Counted from the stretch's first letter, positions 15,829 to 25,830 are shown. The stretch is 64,000 nt of DNA from Pseudomonas sp. RC10 (GCF_038397775.1 NZ_CP151650.1:5270001-5334000); one strand, 5' to 3'. The notes: generated by a model not told the origin, from the sequence alone. Translations and numbers: made by a program.

Positions 15829-17700
15829 TTAGCGCATTTCCCCTCTCAATTCAGCCACCCGCTCACGCACCAGCGCAGGTTGCGACTCCTCCCCCACCAA
15901 CGCAGGCCCTGCCACCAGGGTCACGCGCGACCACAACCGACGGAACACACCCTTGTTCGGATCGCGGCTGAAAAAGCTGCCCCACAACCCCTGCAACGCC
16001 AGCGGAATCACCGGCACATCGGTCTCTTCCAGCACGCGGGTCATGCCGCCTTTGAATTCGTCGATGTCGCCCGTGGTGGTCAGTTTGCCTTCGGGGAAGA
16101 TGCACACCAACTCGCCTTCCTTGAGGTATTCGGCGATGCGCTTGAAGGCAGCGCCGTAGATCAACAGGTCTTCGCCACGCCCGGCAATCGGGATCGCGCC
16201 AGCGGTGCGGAAGATGAAGTTCAGCACCGGGATGTTGAAGATTTTGTAGTACATGACGAAGCGGATCGGCCGACGCACCGAGCCCGCGATCAGCAACGCA
16301 TCGACGAACGACACGTGGTTGCAGACCAGCAAGGCCGCGCCTTCGTCGGGGATCTGTTCGAGGTCGCGGTGCTCCACGCGGTACATGGAATGGCTGAGCA
16401 GCCAGATCATGAAGCGCATGGTGAATTCCGGGACGATCTTGAAGATGTAGGTGTTGACCGCGATGTTCATCAGCGAGACGACGAGGAACAGTTGCGGGAT
16501 CGACAGCTTCACCACGCTGAGGAAGATGATCGAGACAATCGCCGAGACCACCATGAACAGCGCGTTGAGGATGTTGTTCGAAGCGATCACCCGCGAGCGC
16601 TCTTTCTCCGGCGTACGCGACTGGATCAGCGCGTACAGCGGCACGATGTAGAAGCCACCGAACACACCGATGCCAAGGATGTCGAGCAGCACCCACCACG
16701 CCTGACCGTAACCCAGCACGGCCAGCCAGTTGTTGGCCTGAACGTTCTGCGGGAAGCCTCCGGAATGCCACCACAGCAGCAGGCCAAACACGGTCAGGCC
16801 TGCCGAACCGAAGGGCACCAGGCCGATTTCCACTTTGCGTCCCGACAGCCGCTCGCAGAGCATCGAACCTGCGGCAATGCCGATGGAGAACACGGTGAGG
16901 ATCAGGGTGACGACGGTTTCATCGCCGTAGAGAAATTCCTTGGCGTACGCCGGAATCTGCGTCAGGTAGATCGCACCGACAAACCAGAACCAGGAGTTGC
17001 CGACGATGGAGCGCGACACCGCTTTGGTCTGGCCGAGGCCCAGTTTCAGGGTGGCCCAGGATTCGCTGAAGATGTTCCAGTTCAGGCGCATTTCCGGGCT
17101 GGCGGCTGCGGCGGGAGGAATGCCGCGACTGGCGAGGTAACCCAGGCACGCCACCAGTACCATCGCTGTCGAGACGATGGGTGCGTAATGGGTGGCCGAC
17201 ATCATGATCCCGGCGCCGATGGTCCCGGCGAGAATCGCCAGGAAGGTGCCCATTTCCACCAGACCGTTGCCGCCCACCAGCTCGTTTTCGTGCAGGTGCT
17301 GGGGCAGGATCGAGTATTTCACCGGGCCGAACAGCGCCGAGTGGGTGCCCATGGCGAACAGCGCGGCGAGCATCAACGACAGGTGATCGAACAGAAAGCC
17401 GACAGCGCCGACCACCATGATGCCGATCTCCAGCACCTTGATCATGCGGATCAGCTTGTCTTTAGGGTATTTCTCGCCGAACTGCCCCGCCAGCGCCGAG
17501 AACAAAAAGAACGGCAGGATGAACAGCAAGGCGCAGAGGTTGACGTAGATCGAGCGGTCACCGTCGATGGTGAGCTTGTAGAGGATAGCGAGGATCAGCG
17601 ATTGCTTGAAGATGTTGTCGTTGAAGGCCCCGAGGGACTGGGTCACGAAAAACGGCAGGAAACGCCGTTTGCCCAACAAATTGAACTGCGACTGACTCAT
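15829..17700 (-). CDS. MFS transporter-acyltransferase fusion (LplT-Aas-like)
   Basis: A 623-residue protein. Residues 1-~415 form an MFS domain of about 12 membrane segments that begins FLPFFVTQSLGAFNDNIFKQSL, as in the lysophospholipid flippase LplT. Residues ~425-623 form a PlsC-type acyltransferase with the HX4D motif NHVSFVD and the substrate motif FPEGKLTTTGDIDEFKGG. In enterobacteria LplT and Aas jointly import and re-acylate lysophospholipids. Here transport and acylation sit in one chain, without the AMP-ligase half of Aas. The role in lysophospholipid or 2-acyl-glycerophospholipid recycling at the inner membrane is inferred. The start MSQSQF is preceded by AGGA. Confidence 0.85.
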   Translation of the reverse strand: MSQSQFNLLGKRRFLPFFVTQSLGAFNDNIFKQSLILAILYKLTIDGDRSIYVNLCALLFILPFFLFSALAGQFGEKYPKDKLIRMIKVLEIGIMVVGAVGFLFDHLSLMLAALFAMGTHSALFGPVKYSILPQHLHENELVGGNGLVEMGTFLAILAGTIGAGIMMSATHYAPIVSTAMVLVACLGYLASRGIPPAAAASPEMRLNWNIFSESWATLKLGLGQTKAVSRSIVGNSWFWFVGAIYLTQIPAYAKEFLYGDETVVTLILTVFSIGIAAGSMLCERLSGRKVEIGLVPFGSAGLTVFGLLLWWHSGGFPQNVQANNWLAVLGYGQAWWVLLDILGIGVFGGFYIVPLYALIQSRTPEKERSRVIASNNILNALFMVVSAIVSIIFLSVVKLSIPQLFLVVSLMNIAVNTYIFKIVPEFTMRFMIWLLSHSMYRVEHRDLEQIPDEGAALLVCNHVSFVDALLIAGSVRRPIRFVMYYKIFNIPVLNFIFRTAGAIPIAGRGEDLLIYGAAFKRIAEYLKEGELVCIFPEGKLTTTGDIDEFKGGMTRVLEETDVPVIPLALQGLWGSFFSRDPNKGVFRRLWSRVTLVAGPALVGEESQPALVRERVAELRGEMR

Positions 17701-17819
17701 CGTCCAGGGTCCTGAATGGCGCCGCTATCGGCTTTTGGATTGGAACGCTGGAGAGCCGATCCGAGCCACATTGAAGACGTTCAAGGCCAGATTGTCGATA
17801 AGCGAGAGAATTCAGACAC

Positions 17820-17908
17820 TGTAGGAGCCGGCTTGCTGGCGAAGGCGGCGTGTCATTTGCCGTAGAGGTGTCTGACACACCGCATTCGCCAGCAAGCCGG
17901 CTCCTACA
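17820..17908. repeat. REP doublet, GAGCCGGCTTGCTGGCGAA family
   Basis: Inverted arms TGTAGGAGCCGGCTTGCTGG and complement flank a ~45-bp spacer that contains TGTCTGACACACCGC. This is the intact form of the REP type that the IS110 element has interrupted at 4280/5451. Confidence 0.9.
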
Positions 17909-17938
17909 ATGGGATTGCGTAGAGACTGAGAGCGATGT

Positions 17939-19087
17939 TCAACCCTTTAGACCCGCAATACACGGCGAGACGAACAGCGTTCCTTTATAGGCACCTACCA
18001 CGGTGCGTTTCATGATCACCAGCCACAGCGCCGCCAGACCGGCGACCAGCACGCTGCCAAAGACCGAAAAGAACCCCAGATTCAACACCGCCCCCAGCTT
18101 CAGCGTGGTCAACGCAAACACGCCCAACGGAAAGGTAAAGCCCCACCAGCCGAGATTGAACGGGATGCCGTTGCGCAGGTAACGCGCCGTGATCAGCACG
18201 GCCATCAGCAGCCACCACATACCGACGCCCCAGAGCATGATCCCTGCGATCAACCCCAATCCCGCCGCAATCTCGCCCACACCGGGCAATCCATTGGCGG
18301 CGAAGATCAGTGGCGAATCAGCGCCCAGCACCATCAAGCCGAACGCGCCGGTGCTGATCGGCCCCAACGCCAGCCAACTCGACGCCGCCATGTTTTCGTG
18401 GGGCAGTTTGTGCAACGCCATGCGCAGCAGAAGGATCGTCAGAATGCTGAACGCCACGGCCACCGACAACGCCCACAGCACGTAACTGGTGATCAACACG
18501 CTGAATTGGCTGTGGGTGTCCGTCAGATGCGGCGCCAGCAACCCCCCACTGGCCGCCGCCACTTCCGCCGCGACCACGGGCAGCAACCAGACGGCTGTCA
18601 TTTGGTCGATGCTGTGCTGCTGGCGGGTGAACATCATGAACGGGATCAATACGCCGCAGCCCACCGACATCGCCACGTCCAGCCACCAGAGCAGTTCCGC
18701 GACTGGCACCACAGCGACGCCCCAGCGCGGCAGGCCGAAGGTCAGCAGCCCGTTGATGATCGTCGCCAGCCCCATGGGGATCGTGCCGAAGAACATCGAG
18801 ACCGTGGAATGCCCGAACACCCGCCGCGCTTCGTCGAAGAACATCATCCAACGAGCGGTGTAGAGGACGCTGAAAGTCAGAAACAGCGCGATGTTCAGCA
18901 GCCACAGGGCCTCGGCCAACGGGAACAGGCCGGGGACATGAACAGGCAATTGCGTGAGCACGGCCGAGAGAATCCCGGTGCCCATGGTCACGGCGAACCA
19001 GTTGGGCGTGAATTGGCGGATGACCTCGCGCGGGTGGCTCAGTTGGCTGAAGGGCCTGTGCGCGGCGACGAAAAGACTGTGACTCAT
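17939..19087 (-). CDS. TDT-family transporter (TehA/SLAC1/C4-dicarboxylate type)
   Basis: A 382-residue membrane protein with about ten hydrophobic segments. It shows the TDT features FTPNWFAVTMGTGILSAVL near the N-terminus, GTIPMGLATIINGLLTFG, and WWGFTFPLGVFALTTLKLG near the C-terminus. Members export or import malate-like dicarboxylates, sulfite, or confer tellurite resistance. The substrate cannot be chosen here. I placed the start at ATG 19087 (MSHSLFVAAHRP) because GGAG lies eight bases upstream. An in-frame ATG 12 codons earlier lacks one. It is transcribed away from the sensor kinase gene. Confidence 0.87.
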   Translation of the reverse strand: MSHSLFVAAHRPFSQLSHPREVIRQFTPNWFAVTMGTGILSAVLTQLPVHVPGLFPLAEALWLLNIALFLTFSVLYTARWMMFFDEARRVFGHSTVSMFFGTIPMGLATIINGLLTFGLPRWGVAVVPVAELLWWLDVAMSVGCGVLIPFMMFTRQQHSIDQMTAVWLLPVVAAEVAAASGGLLAPHLTDTHSQFSVLITSYVLWALSVAVAFSILTILLLRMALHKLPHENMAASSWLALGPISTGAFGLMVLGADSPLIFAANGLPGVGEIAAGLGLIAGIMLWGVGMWWLLMAVLITARYLRNGIPFNLGWWGFTFPLGVFALTTLKLGAVLNLGFFSVFGSVLVAGLAALWLVIMKRTVVGAYKGTLFVSPCIAGLKG

Positions 19088-19217
19088 GGGATGGCTCCTG
19101 TCCTCGTGTGAGGTGATCTCCATGGTAGGGCGTCAGGTGATATCGACTAAGCGGGTAATTTCTGTATAGGTCATAGATTTCTCAGATATACGCAATTCCC
19201 CGCGCTCGCCACCGACC

Positions 19218-19305
19218 TGTAGGAGTGAGCTTGCTTGCGATGGCGATTCCCCGGTCGGGATGGGTTGACAGGTAACACGCGATCGCGAGCAAGCTCACTC
19301 CTACA
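19218..19305. repeat. REP doublet, GAGTGAGCTTGCTCGCGA family
   Basis: Arms TGTAGGAGTGAGCTTGCTTG and the complement of TGTAGGAGTGAGCTTGCTCG flank a 40-bp spacer in the divergent region between the TDT transporter and the hybrid kinase. Confidence 0.9.
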
Positions 19306-19459
19306 GGTCATCACGGTAGCCGGAATCAGCGGCAGCCTCGGAAAACCCCGCGCCCGCTCCGACCTTGGTCGAAACAGACGAACGTCACCCGGCGTGCGAG
19401 ACTGTGTGACCTGCGAAGGATCGCAGCCGAAACCGCACCTGCTTGAGTCTGGAGTTCCC

Positions 19460-22400
19460 ATGTCGCTGTCCAGCGGACTGATCGCTGCCGTCGCCCTGGC
19501 CTATATGGCCATCATGTTCGCCATCGCCTTTTACGGTGATCGTCGCAGCGGTGCCTTGCCGCCGCGCTTGCGTGCGTGGGTGTACAGCCTGTCGCTGGCG
19601 GTTTACTGCACCAGTTGGACGTTTTTTGGCGCAGTGGGCCAGGCGGCCGAGCAGTTGTGGTCGTTCCTGCCGATCTACCTCGGGCCTATCGTGATGCTGG
19701 TGCTGGCGCCGTGGGTGCTGCAAAAAATGGTGCTGATCAGCAAGCAGGAAAACATCACCTCCATCGCCGACTTCATCGCCGCGCGCTACGGCAAATCCCA
19801 GTCTCTGGCCATTGTCGTGGCGTTGATCTGCCTGATCGGCGTGCTGCCCTACATCGCCCTGCAACTCAAAGGCATCGTGCTCGGCGTGAACATCCTGATC
19901 GGTGCAGGCGCCGACGCCACGGGCACGCGGGCGCAAGATACCGCGCTGATCGTGTCGCTGGTGCTGGCGCTGTTCACCATCGTGTTCGGCACGCGCAACC
20001 TCGACGCGACCGAACACCACCGGGGCATGGTGCTGGCGATTGCCTTCGAGTCGCTGGTCAAGCTGTTCGCGTTCATGGCCGTCGGCGTGTTCGTGACCTT
20101 CGGCCTGTACGACGGCGTGGACGACCTGTTCAATCAGGCGATGCTGGCGCCGCGTCTGGAAGAGTACTGGAAGGAAACCATCAACTGGCCGTCGATGGTG
20201 GTGCAGACCGGCGTGGCGATGATGGCCATCGTCTGCCTGCCCCGGCAGTTCCACGTGACGGTGGTCGAGAACATCGAGCCTCAAGACCTGCGCCTGGCCA
20301 AATGGGTATTCCCGATTTACCTGCTGCTGGCCGGGCTGTTCGTGGTGCCTATCGCGCTGGCGGGGCAGATGCTGCTGCCCAGTTCGGTGCTGCCGGATTC
20401 GTTCGTGATCAGCGTGCCGCTGGCCCACGCGCACCCTGCGTTGGCCATGCTCGCCTTCATCGGCGGCGCCTCGGCGGCGACGGGCATGGTGATCGTGGCC
20501 AGCGTCGCGCTGTCGACCATGGTCTCCAATGACATGCTGCTGCCGTGGCTGTTGCGCCGCAAGACCGCTGAGCGCCCGTTCGAAGTGTTCCGTTACTGGA
20601 TGCTGTCGGTGCGCCGGGTCAGCATCGTCGCGATTCTGCTGCTGGCCTACGTCAGCTATCGCCTGCTCGGCTCGACCGCGAGCCTGGCGACCATCGGCCA
20701 GATCGCCTTCGCCGCGATCACGCAATTGACCCCCGCGATGATCGGCGCGCTGTACTGGAAACCCGCCAACCGACGAGGCGTGTTCGCGGGCTTGGCCGCC
20801 GGCGTGTTCATCTGGTTCTACACCCTCGTCCTGCCGCTCACCGCCCACAGCATGGGCTGGGCGCTGAGCAGTTTTCCATTGCTGGGCTGGCTGCACAGCA
20901 ACCCGTTCAACCTGCCGATCAGCCCGTTGACCCAAGGCGTGCTGCTGTCGATGGCGGGCAACTTCGCGCTGTTCGTGTGGGTCTCGCTGCTCTCGCGTAC
21001 GCGGGTGTCGGAACACTGGCAGGCCGGGCGTTTCATCGGGCAGGAGTTACAGGCACGGCCCAACAATCGTTCGCTGCTGGCCGTGCAGATCGAGGATTTG
21101 CTCAAACTCTCGGCGCGTTTTGTGGGCGAGGAACGGGCGCAGCAGAGCTTCATCCGTTTCGCCTACCGTCAGGGCAAGGGCTTCAACCCGAACCAGAACG
21201 CCAACGGCGAATGGATCGCCCACACCGAGCGGCTGCTGGCGGGTGTCCTCGGCACCTCCTCGACCCGCGCCGTGGTGAAGGCGGCCATCGAAGGCCGCGA
21301 CATGCAGCTCGAAGACGTGGTGCGCATCGCCGACGAAGCGTCCGAGGTGCTGCAGTTCAACCGCGCGCTGTTGCAGGGCGCCATCGAAAACATCACCCAG
21401 GGCATCAGCGTGGTGGACCAGTCGCTGAAACTGGTGGCCTGGAACGACCGCTACCTCGAACTGTTCAACTACCCGGAGGGCCTGATCAGCGTCGGGCGCC
21501 CGATTGCCGACATCATCCGCTACAACGCTGAACGGGGTTTACTCGGGCCGGGAGAAGCGGAAGTTCACATCGCCCGCCGCTTGCACTGGATGCGTCAGGG
21601 GCGCGCGCACACCTCCGAGCGCCTGTTTCCCAACGGCCGGGTGATCGAGCTGATCGGCAACCCGATGCCGGGCGGCGGGTTCGTCATGAGTTTCACCGAC
21701 ATCACCGCGTTCCGTGAGGCCGAACAGGCGCTCAAGGGCGTCAACGAAAGCCTCGAACAGCGCGTGGCCGAACGCACCCGCGAGTTGTCGCAACTCAACG
21801 TCGCCCTGACCGAAGCCAAGGCCCACGCCGAGGCCGCGAACCAGTCGAAAACCCGCTTTCTCGCGGCGGTCAGTCACGACCTGATGCAGCCGATGAACGC
21901 GGCGCGGCTGTTCTCCGCCGCGCTGCTGCACGTGGATGACAGCATTCCCGATGAGGCGCAGAAACTGATTCAGCACCTCGACAGCTCGCTGCGTTCCGCC
22001 GAAGACCTGATCAGTGACCTGCTGGACATTTCCCGCCTGGAGAACGGCAAATTCACGCCGACGATCGCGCCCTTCCCGCTCAACAACCTGTTCGACACGT
22101 TGGGCGCGGAATTCAAAGCGCTGGCCCAGGAACAGGGTCTGAACTTCCGGGTGCGCGGCAGTCAATTGCGGGTTGCCAGCGATGCGAAGCTGTTGCGCCG
22201 GGTGTTGCAGAATTTTCTCACCAACGCGTTCCGTTACGCGAAAGGCCCGATTCTGCTGGGCGTGCGGCGCAGAGGGGCGAACGTGAGCCTGGAAGTGTGG
22301 GATCGCGGGCCGGGCATTCCCGAAGACAAACGCCAAGTGATTTTCGAAGAATTCAAACGCCTCGACAGCCACCAGACCCGCGCCGAAAAAGGCCTGGGCC

Positions 22401-22933
22401 TGGGGCTGGCGATTGCCGATGGTCTGTGTCGCGTGCTGGGCCATACCCTCGAAGTGCGTTCATGGCCGGGCAAGGGCAGTGTGTTCAGCGTCACCGTGCC
22501 GCTCGCCCGCACCCAAGCCGCGCCGCAAGCCGTGGCGGTCGAGCCGAAACGCGCCGCCTTGAATGGCACGCAGGTGCTGTGCATCGACAATGAAGACAGC
22601 ATTCTGATTGGCATGAACAGCCTGCTCAGCCGTTGGGGCTGTCAGGTATGGACGGCGCGCAACCGCGAGGAATGCCAGACCTTGCTCGACGACGGCATCC
22701 GCCCGCATCTGGCGTTGGTGGATTACCACCTTGACCACGGTGAGACCGGCACCGAGCTCATGGCGTGGCTGCGCACGCAATTGGGTGAGCCGGTGCCTGG
22801 GGTGCTGATCAGCGCCGACGGGCGCCCGGAGTTGATCGCGCAAGTGCACGCGGCCGGACTGGATTACCTGGCCAAGCCGGTTAAGCCCGCCGCCTTGCGG
22901 GCGCTATTGAGCCGACACGTGAGTTTGAGTTGA
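19460..22933 (+). CDS. mxtR: Hybrid sensor kinase with an SSS transporter module (MxtR/CrbS type)
   Basis: A 1157-residue protein. Residues 1-~570 form a sodium/solute symporter-like domain with 13 or so membrane segments (QENITSIADFIAARYGKS). A linker/PAS region (AIENITQGISVVDQSLKLVAWNDRYLELF, ~640-760) and a coiled coil follow. The kinase has the H box FLAAVSHDLMQPMNAARLF (His806) and ATP-binding G boxes (DRGPGIPEDK, GLGLGLAI). A C-terminal receiver has Asp1088 in ALVDYHLDHG. This architecture is that of MxtR/CrbS, which with ErdR/CrbR controls acetate use. No response regulator gene is adjacent, as is usual for this pair. ATG 19460 follows CTGGAG. Confidence 0.88.
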   Translation: MSLSSGLIAAVALAYMAIMFAIAFYGDRRSGALPPRLRAWVYSLSLAVYCTSWTFFGAVGQAAEQLWSFLPIYLGPIVMLVLAPWVLQKMVLISKQENITSIADFIAARYGKSQSLAIVVALICLIGVLPYIALQLKGIVLGVNILIGAGADATGTRAQDTALIVSLVLALFTIVFGTRNLDATEHHRGMVLAIAFESLVKLFAFMAVGVFVTFGLYDGVDDLFNQAMLAPRLEEYWKETINWPSMVVQTGVAMMAIVCLPRQFHVTVVENIEPQDLRLAKWVFPIYLLLAGLFVVPIALAGQMLLPSSVLPDSFVISVPLAHAHPALAMLAFIGGASAATGMVIVASVALSTMVSNDMLLPWLLRRKTAERPFEVFRYWMLSVRRVSIVAILLLAYVSYRLLGSTASLATIGQIAFAAITQLTPAMIGALYWKPANRRGVFAGLAAGVFIWFYTLVLPLTAHSMGWALSSFPLLGWLHSNPFNLPISPLTQGVLLSMAGNFALFVWVSLLSRTRVSEHWQAGRFIGQELQARPNNRSLLAVQIEDLLKLSARFVGEERAQQSFIRFAYRQGKGFNPNQNANGEWIAHTERLLAGVLGTSSTRAVVKAAIEGRDMQLEDVVRIADEASEVLQFNRALLQGAIENITQGISVVDQSLKLVAWNDRYLELFNYPEGLISVGRPIADIIRYNAERGLLGPGEAEVHIARRLHWMRQGRAHTSERLFPNGRVIELIGNPMPGGGFVMSFTDITAFREAEQALKGVNESLEQRVAERTRELSQLNVALTEAKAHAEAANQSKTRFLAAVSHDLMQPMNAARLFSAALLHVDDSIPDEAQKLIQHLDSSLRSAEDLISDLLDISRLENGKFTPTIAPFPLNNLFDTLGAEFKALAQEQGLNFRVRGSQLRVASDAKLLRRVLQNFLTNAFRYAKGPILLGVRRRGANVSLEVWDRGPGIPEDKRQVIFEEFKRLDSHQTRAEKGLGLGLAIADGLCRVLGHTLEVRSWPGKGSVFSVTVPLARTQAAPQAVAVEPKRAALNGTQVLCIDNEDSILIGMNSLLSRWGCQVWTARNREECQTLLDDGIRPHLALVDYHLDHGETGTELMAWLRTQLGEPVPGVLISADGRPELIAQVHAAGLDYLAKPVKPAALRALLSRHVSLS

Positions 22934-23002
22934 TCCGGCGCCCGCATTGGCCGACTTCACCCCTGTAGCCGATCGCGCAACGCTGCCGGGGAACGATGAC
23001 CT

Positions 23003-24130
23003 TCACTCCCCCTGACGGTAGGGCAACGCGCCTCGCGCTTCTTCGGCATACGCCAGAATCCCGGCCCGTTCCTGCTCCAGAAACCCCGCCACCGCCTCGC
23101 GCAAACCGGGATGGGCCAAATAGTGCCATGAGTGGGTGATCACCGGTTCAAAGCCCCGAATCAACTTGTGCTCGCCCTGTGCACCGGCGTCGAATCGCTG
23201 GATGCCATGGGCAATTGCGTAATCCATGCCCTGATAGAAACAGGTCTCGAAATGCAGCCGGTCGAACTCGGCGAGACAGCCCCAGTACCGCCCATAAAAG
23301 CTGTCGCCGCCGATCAGGCTGAACGCCATGGCCACCGGCCGTGAACCCTGCTTCGCCAACACCACGCGAATCGCCTCGGGCATGCGCTCGGCCAACAGGC
23401 TGAAGAACTCGCGGGTCAGGTACGGCGCCTGGCCGCGAATTTCATAGGTGTTGGAATAGCAGGCGTAAACGAAATCCCACTGCGCCTGGCTCAGTTCGTG
23501 GCCTTCGAGCCACTCGAAATCGAAGCCCTGCCCCGCCACTTGTTCGCGCTCCTTGCGCATCTGCTTGCGCTTGCGCGAACTCAGGGCGTCGAGAAAATCC
23601 TGGAAGTCCCGATAGCCCCGGTTCTGCCAGTGGTACTGACAGCCAATGCGTTGCAGCCACTCCGGGTGTTCGGCGAGCAAGGCATCGGCCACGGGGTCGG
23701 TGAAGTTGACGTGCACACTCGACAACGCTTCTGCCTCTGCGTACCCCGGCAAGCAGGCGATCAACTCGCGGCCGTCTTCCGGGGTCTTCGCCAACAGTCG
23801 TGGACCGCTGACCGGGCTGAACGGCACCGCCACCAGCAACTTGGGGTAGTACGCAATGCCTGCACGGCGACACGCATCGGCCCAACCGTGATCGAACACG
23901 TACTCGCCGTAGGAATGCCACTTGCGATAGGTCGGCAGCGCGGCGATGAGCGTGTCGTTTTCGTAGTGCAACAAATGCTCCGCACGCCATCCGGACCGAG
24001 GTCCGAGGCTGCCACTGTCTTCCAGCGAACTGAGAAACCCGTGGCGCAGAAAGGGCGACTCGCCGGGTATCAGCGCGTCCCATTCGGCAGGTGCCAGATC
24101 CGACAACTTATCCAAGCGATGCAACGACAT
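23003..24130 (-). CDS. GNAT-fold protein of the DUF482/peptidoglycan-biosynthesis-like family
   Basis: A 375-residue soluble protein related to FemAB/GNAT acyltransferases. Characteristic stretches are SPFLRHGFLSSLEDSGSLGPRSGW, SSRKRKQMRKEREQV, ARPVAMAFSLIGGDSFYGRYWG-like text, FETCFYQGMDYAIAHGIQRFDAGAQGEHKLIRGFEP. These are typical of the DUF482 family. No enzymatic reaction is established for these proteins. It lies convergent with the kinase gene (70 bp between stops) and divergent from the porin. A GGGAGA ribosome site supports ATG 24130. Confidence 0.85.
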   Translation of the reverse strand: MSLHRLDKLSDLAPAEWDALIPGESPFLRHGFLSSLEDSGSLGPRSGWRAEHLLHYENDTLIAALPTYRKWHSYGEYVFDHGWADACRRAGIAYYPKLLVAVPFSPVSGPRLLAKTPEDGRELIACLPGYAEAEALSSVHVNFTDPVADALLAEHPEWLQRIGCQYHWQNRGYRDFQDFLDALSSRKRKQMRKEREQVAGQGFDFEWLEGHELSQAQWDFVYACYSNTYEIRGQAPYLTREFFSLLAERMPEAIRVVLAKQGSRPVAMAFSLIGGDSFYGRYWGCLAEFDRLHFETCFYQGMDYAIAHGIQRFDAGAQGEHKLIRGFEPVITHSWHYLAHPGLREAVAGFLEQERAGILAYAEEARGALPYRQGE

Positions 24131-24254
24131 CGATCTCTCCCGAGCTCTTCAAACCACTCACGCCAACGTTTGCGCTCTATCACTTATTGAAAGTATTTGC
24201 ACATGAAACTTGGGCCGACAGCGCTCTAGCCCGCGGGTTCAACAGAATTTTCAC

Positions 24255-24310
24255 ATGTCATCGACATGCCATCACCTAGCCATCTCTCTGTCATAAACGA
24301 TGGTGATACT
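24255..24310 (+). promoter_or_regulatory. Pho-box array and -10 element upstream of the porin
   Basis: Four 7-bp half-sites start at 24255, 24266, 24277 and 24288, exactly 11 bp apart: ATGTCAT, ATGCCAT, TAGCCAT, CTGTCAT. The consensus half-site is CTGTCAT. GATACT (24305-24310) sits 10 bp after the last half-site, the spacing of PhoB-activated promoters that lack a -35 box. This predicts induction under phosphate starvation. Confidence 0.65.
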
Positions 24311-24424
24311 GGCGCCTGTTTTTAGAGCCCCCGGTTCTTAAAAACACAGACTTTTTTCCCGCCCATTTCCGGTCGGTCGTTCCCAGGATGGCTTTGTCAT
24401 CCCTTCTCATCTACGGAGATTGAT

Positions 24425-25744
24425 ATGCGTCTTGCTTCCACCAAAACTGCGGCAGCCCTGTGTGGCGGTCTGTTGCTGGCCATGAGCGTTCCGGCCAGCG
24501 CCGCAGTCGACGCGAAACTGCTCGACATGCTCAAGGCCAACGGGTCGATTTCTCCAACCCAGTACGCCGAACTGCAAAACGAGCTGGCCAAAGATCAGCA
24601 GGCTCAGCAACAAGCCCAGAAAGCGACAGCCGACCAGATCGCTGCCGCTACTGCTGCCAAGTCCTCGGAACTGTCGGCATTCGAACAGAAAGTGGCGTGG
24701 GCCGCCAAGACTCAGTTCAAAGGCGACGTTCGCGTTCGTCAGGAAACGGTCAAAATCGACGACCAGAACAACAGCCAGGACAAGAACCGCCAGCGTATCC
24801 GTGTTCGTCTGGGCGCGTACACCGACATCAACCCACAAGTCAGCACCGGTATTCGTATCGCCACTGGCGGCGACAACAAGGCCAACTCCACCAACGTCGA
24901 CCAGAACGACTACTTCACCAAGAAAGACCTGTGGCTGGATCAGGGCTACATCGACTACCACCCGACTGCGATCCAGAACCTGCACATCATCGGCGGCAAG
25001 ATGGCCCAGCCTTGGGTCAGCGAAGGCGACGTGATCTGGGATAGCGACATCAACCCGGAAGGTCTGGCAGCCACTTACAGCTTGCCCATCAGCAAATCCT
25101 TCGAGCTGTTCGGTAGCGCCGGTACTTACACCCTCAAAGACAACATCAGCGGCGACGGCACCCAATTCAAGAACGACCTGCGCCTGAACGCGGCTCAGTT
25201 GGGCACGCGTATCGGTGTCGCCGATGCCATGAAACTGACCCTCGGCGGTTCGGTTTACCAGTACCAGCACTCCAACGACTGTAATCCGGCTGCTGCCAGC
25301 ACCGCGACCACCTTCTGCGGTCTGAGCATCAACGGCAACAACACCAACGACTTCCGCCTGTATGAAGGCTTCGGTCAACTGGACTTCACCGGTCTGGTCG
25401 TTCCTCTGAGCCTGTACGGTCAGTACGTGGTCAACAGCGCCACCGACAGCGATCAGGACACCGCATGGCTGGCCGGTGCCAAGACCAAGGTGTTTGGTTT
25501 CGGTCTGGACTACAACTATCGCGATACTCAGCGTAACGCCGTGGTGGGCGCCTTCACCGACTCCGACTTCGCCAACGGCACCACCGGTTCGCGCGGCCAC
25601 AAGCTGAGCGTTTCGTACGATGTCGACAAGAACTTCACCTTGGGCGCCACGTACTTCCTGACCAAAGCAGACTTCGCCTACGCGAACGCTCCGCGTGACC
25701 AGGATGCCAACACCCTGCAACTGGACGTGATGGCCAAGTTCTAA
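24425..25744 (+). CDS. Putative outer-membrane porin, predicted PhoB-regulated
   Basis: A 439-residue protein. The signal peptide is about 26 residues (LLLAMSVPASA). A short helical/coiled segment rich in Gln, Ala and Lys (residues ~30-85) follows. A beta-barrel of alternating polar/aromatic strands ends in Phe, as outer-membrane porins do. Two Cys lie in a loop (HSNDCNPAAASTATTFCGL) and could form a disulfide. It resembles the Pfam Porin_5 'putative porin' group rather than OprP/OprO by eye. The Pho-box array upstream suggests a role in uptake during phosphate limitation. GGAG precedes ATG 24425, and a strong terminator follows. Confidence 0.85.
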   Translation: MRLASTKTAAALCGGLLLAMSVPASAAVDAKLLDMLKANGSISPTQYAELQNELAKDQQAQQQAQKATADQIAAATAAKSSELSAFEQKVAWAAKTQFKGDVRVRQETVKIDDQNNSQDKNRQRIRVRLGAYTDINPQVSTGIRIATGGDNKANSTNVDQNDYFTKKDLWLDQGYIDYHPTAIQNLHIIGGKMAQPWVSEGDVIWDSDINPEGLAATYSLPISKSFELFGSAGTYTLKDNISGDGTQFKNDLRLNAAQLGTRIGVADAMKLTLGGSVYQYQHSNDCNPAAASTATTFCGLSINGNNTNDFRLYEGFGQLDFTGLVVPLSLYGQYVVNSATDSDQDTAWLAGAKTKVFGFGLDYNYRDTQRNAVVGAFTDSDFANGTTGSRGHKLSVSYDVDKNFTLGATYFLTKADFAYANAPRDQDANTLQLDVMAKF

Positions 25745-25830
25745 GAAAAGCAGCCGCGCGTTTCGAGCGGCAAGCTCCAAGCTGAAAGCGTCAGGCCTTG
25801 AGTGCTCCCTCAAGGTCTGAAGTGACTCTC

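Noticed and set aside
15880..17715. 611-codon open frame on the plus strand opposite the MFS/acyltransferase gene
   Set aside because: Its composition is Gln/His/Arg/Asp-rich, typical of the reverse complement of a GC-rich gene. It has no domain or ribosome site, and the opposite strand encodes an intact family protein.
19385..21016. 543-codon open frame opposite the MxtR-type kinase
   Set aside because: It is an antisense shadow of the transporter module, with low-complexity Arg/His/Gln translation and no supporting signals.
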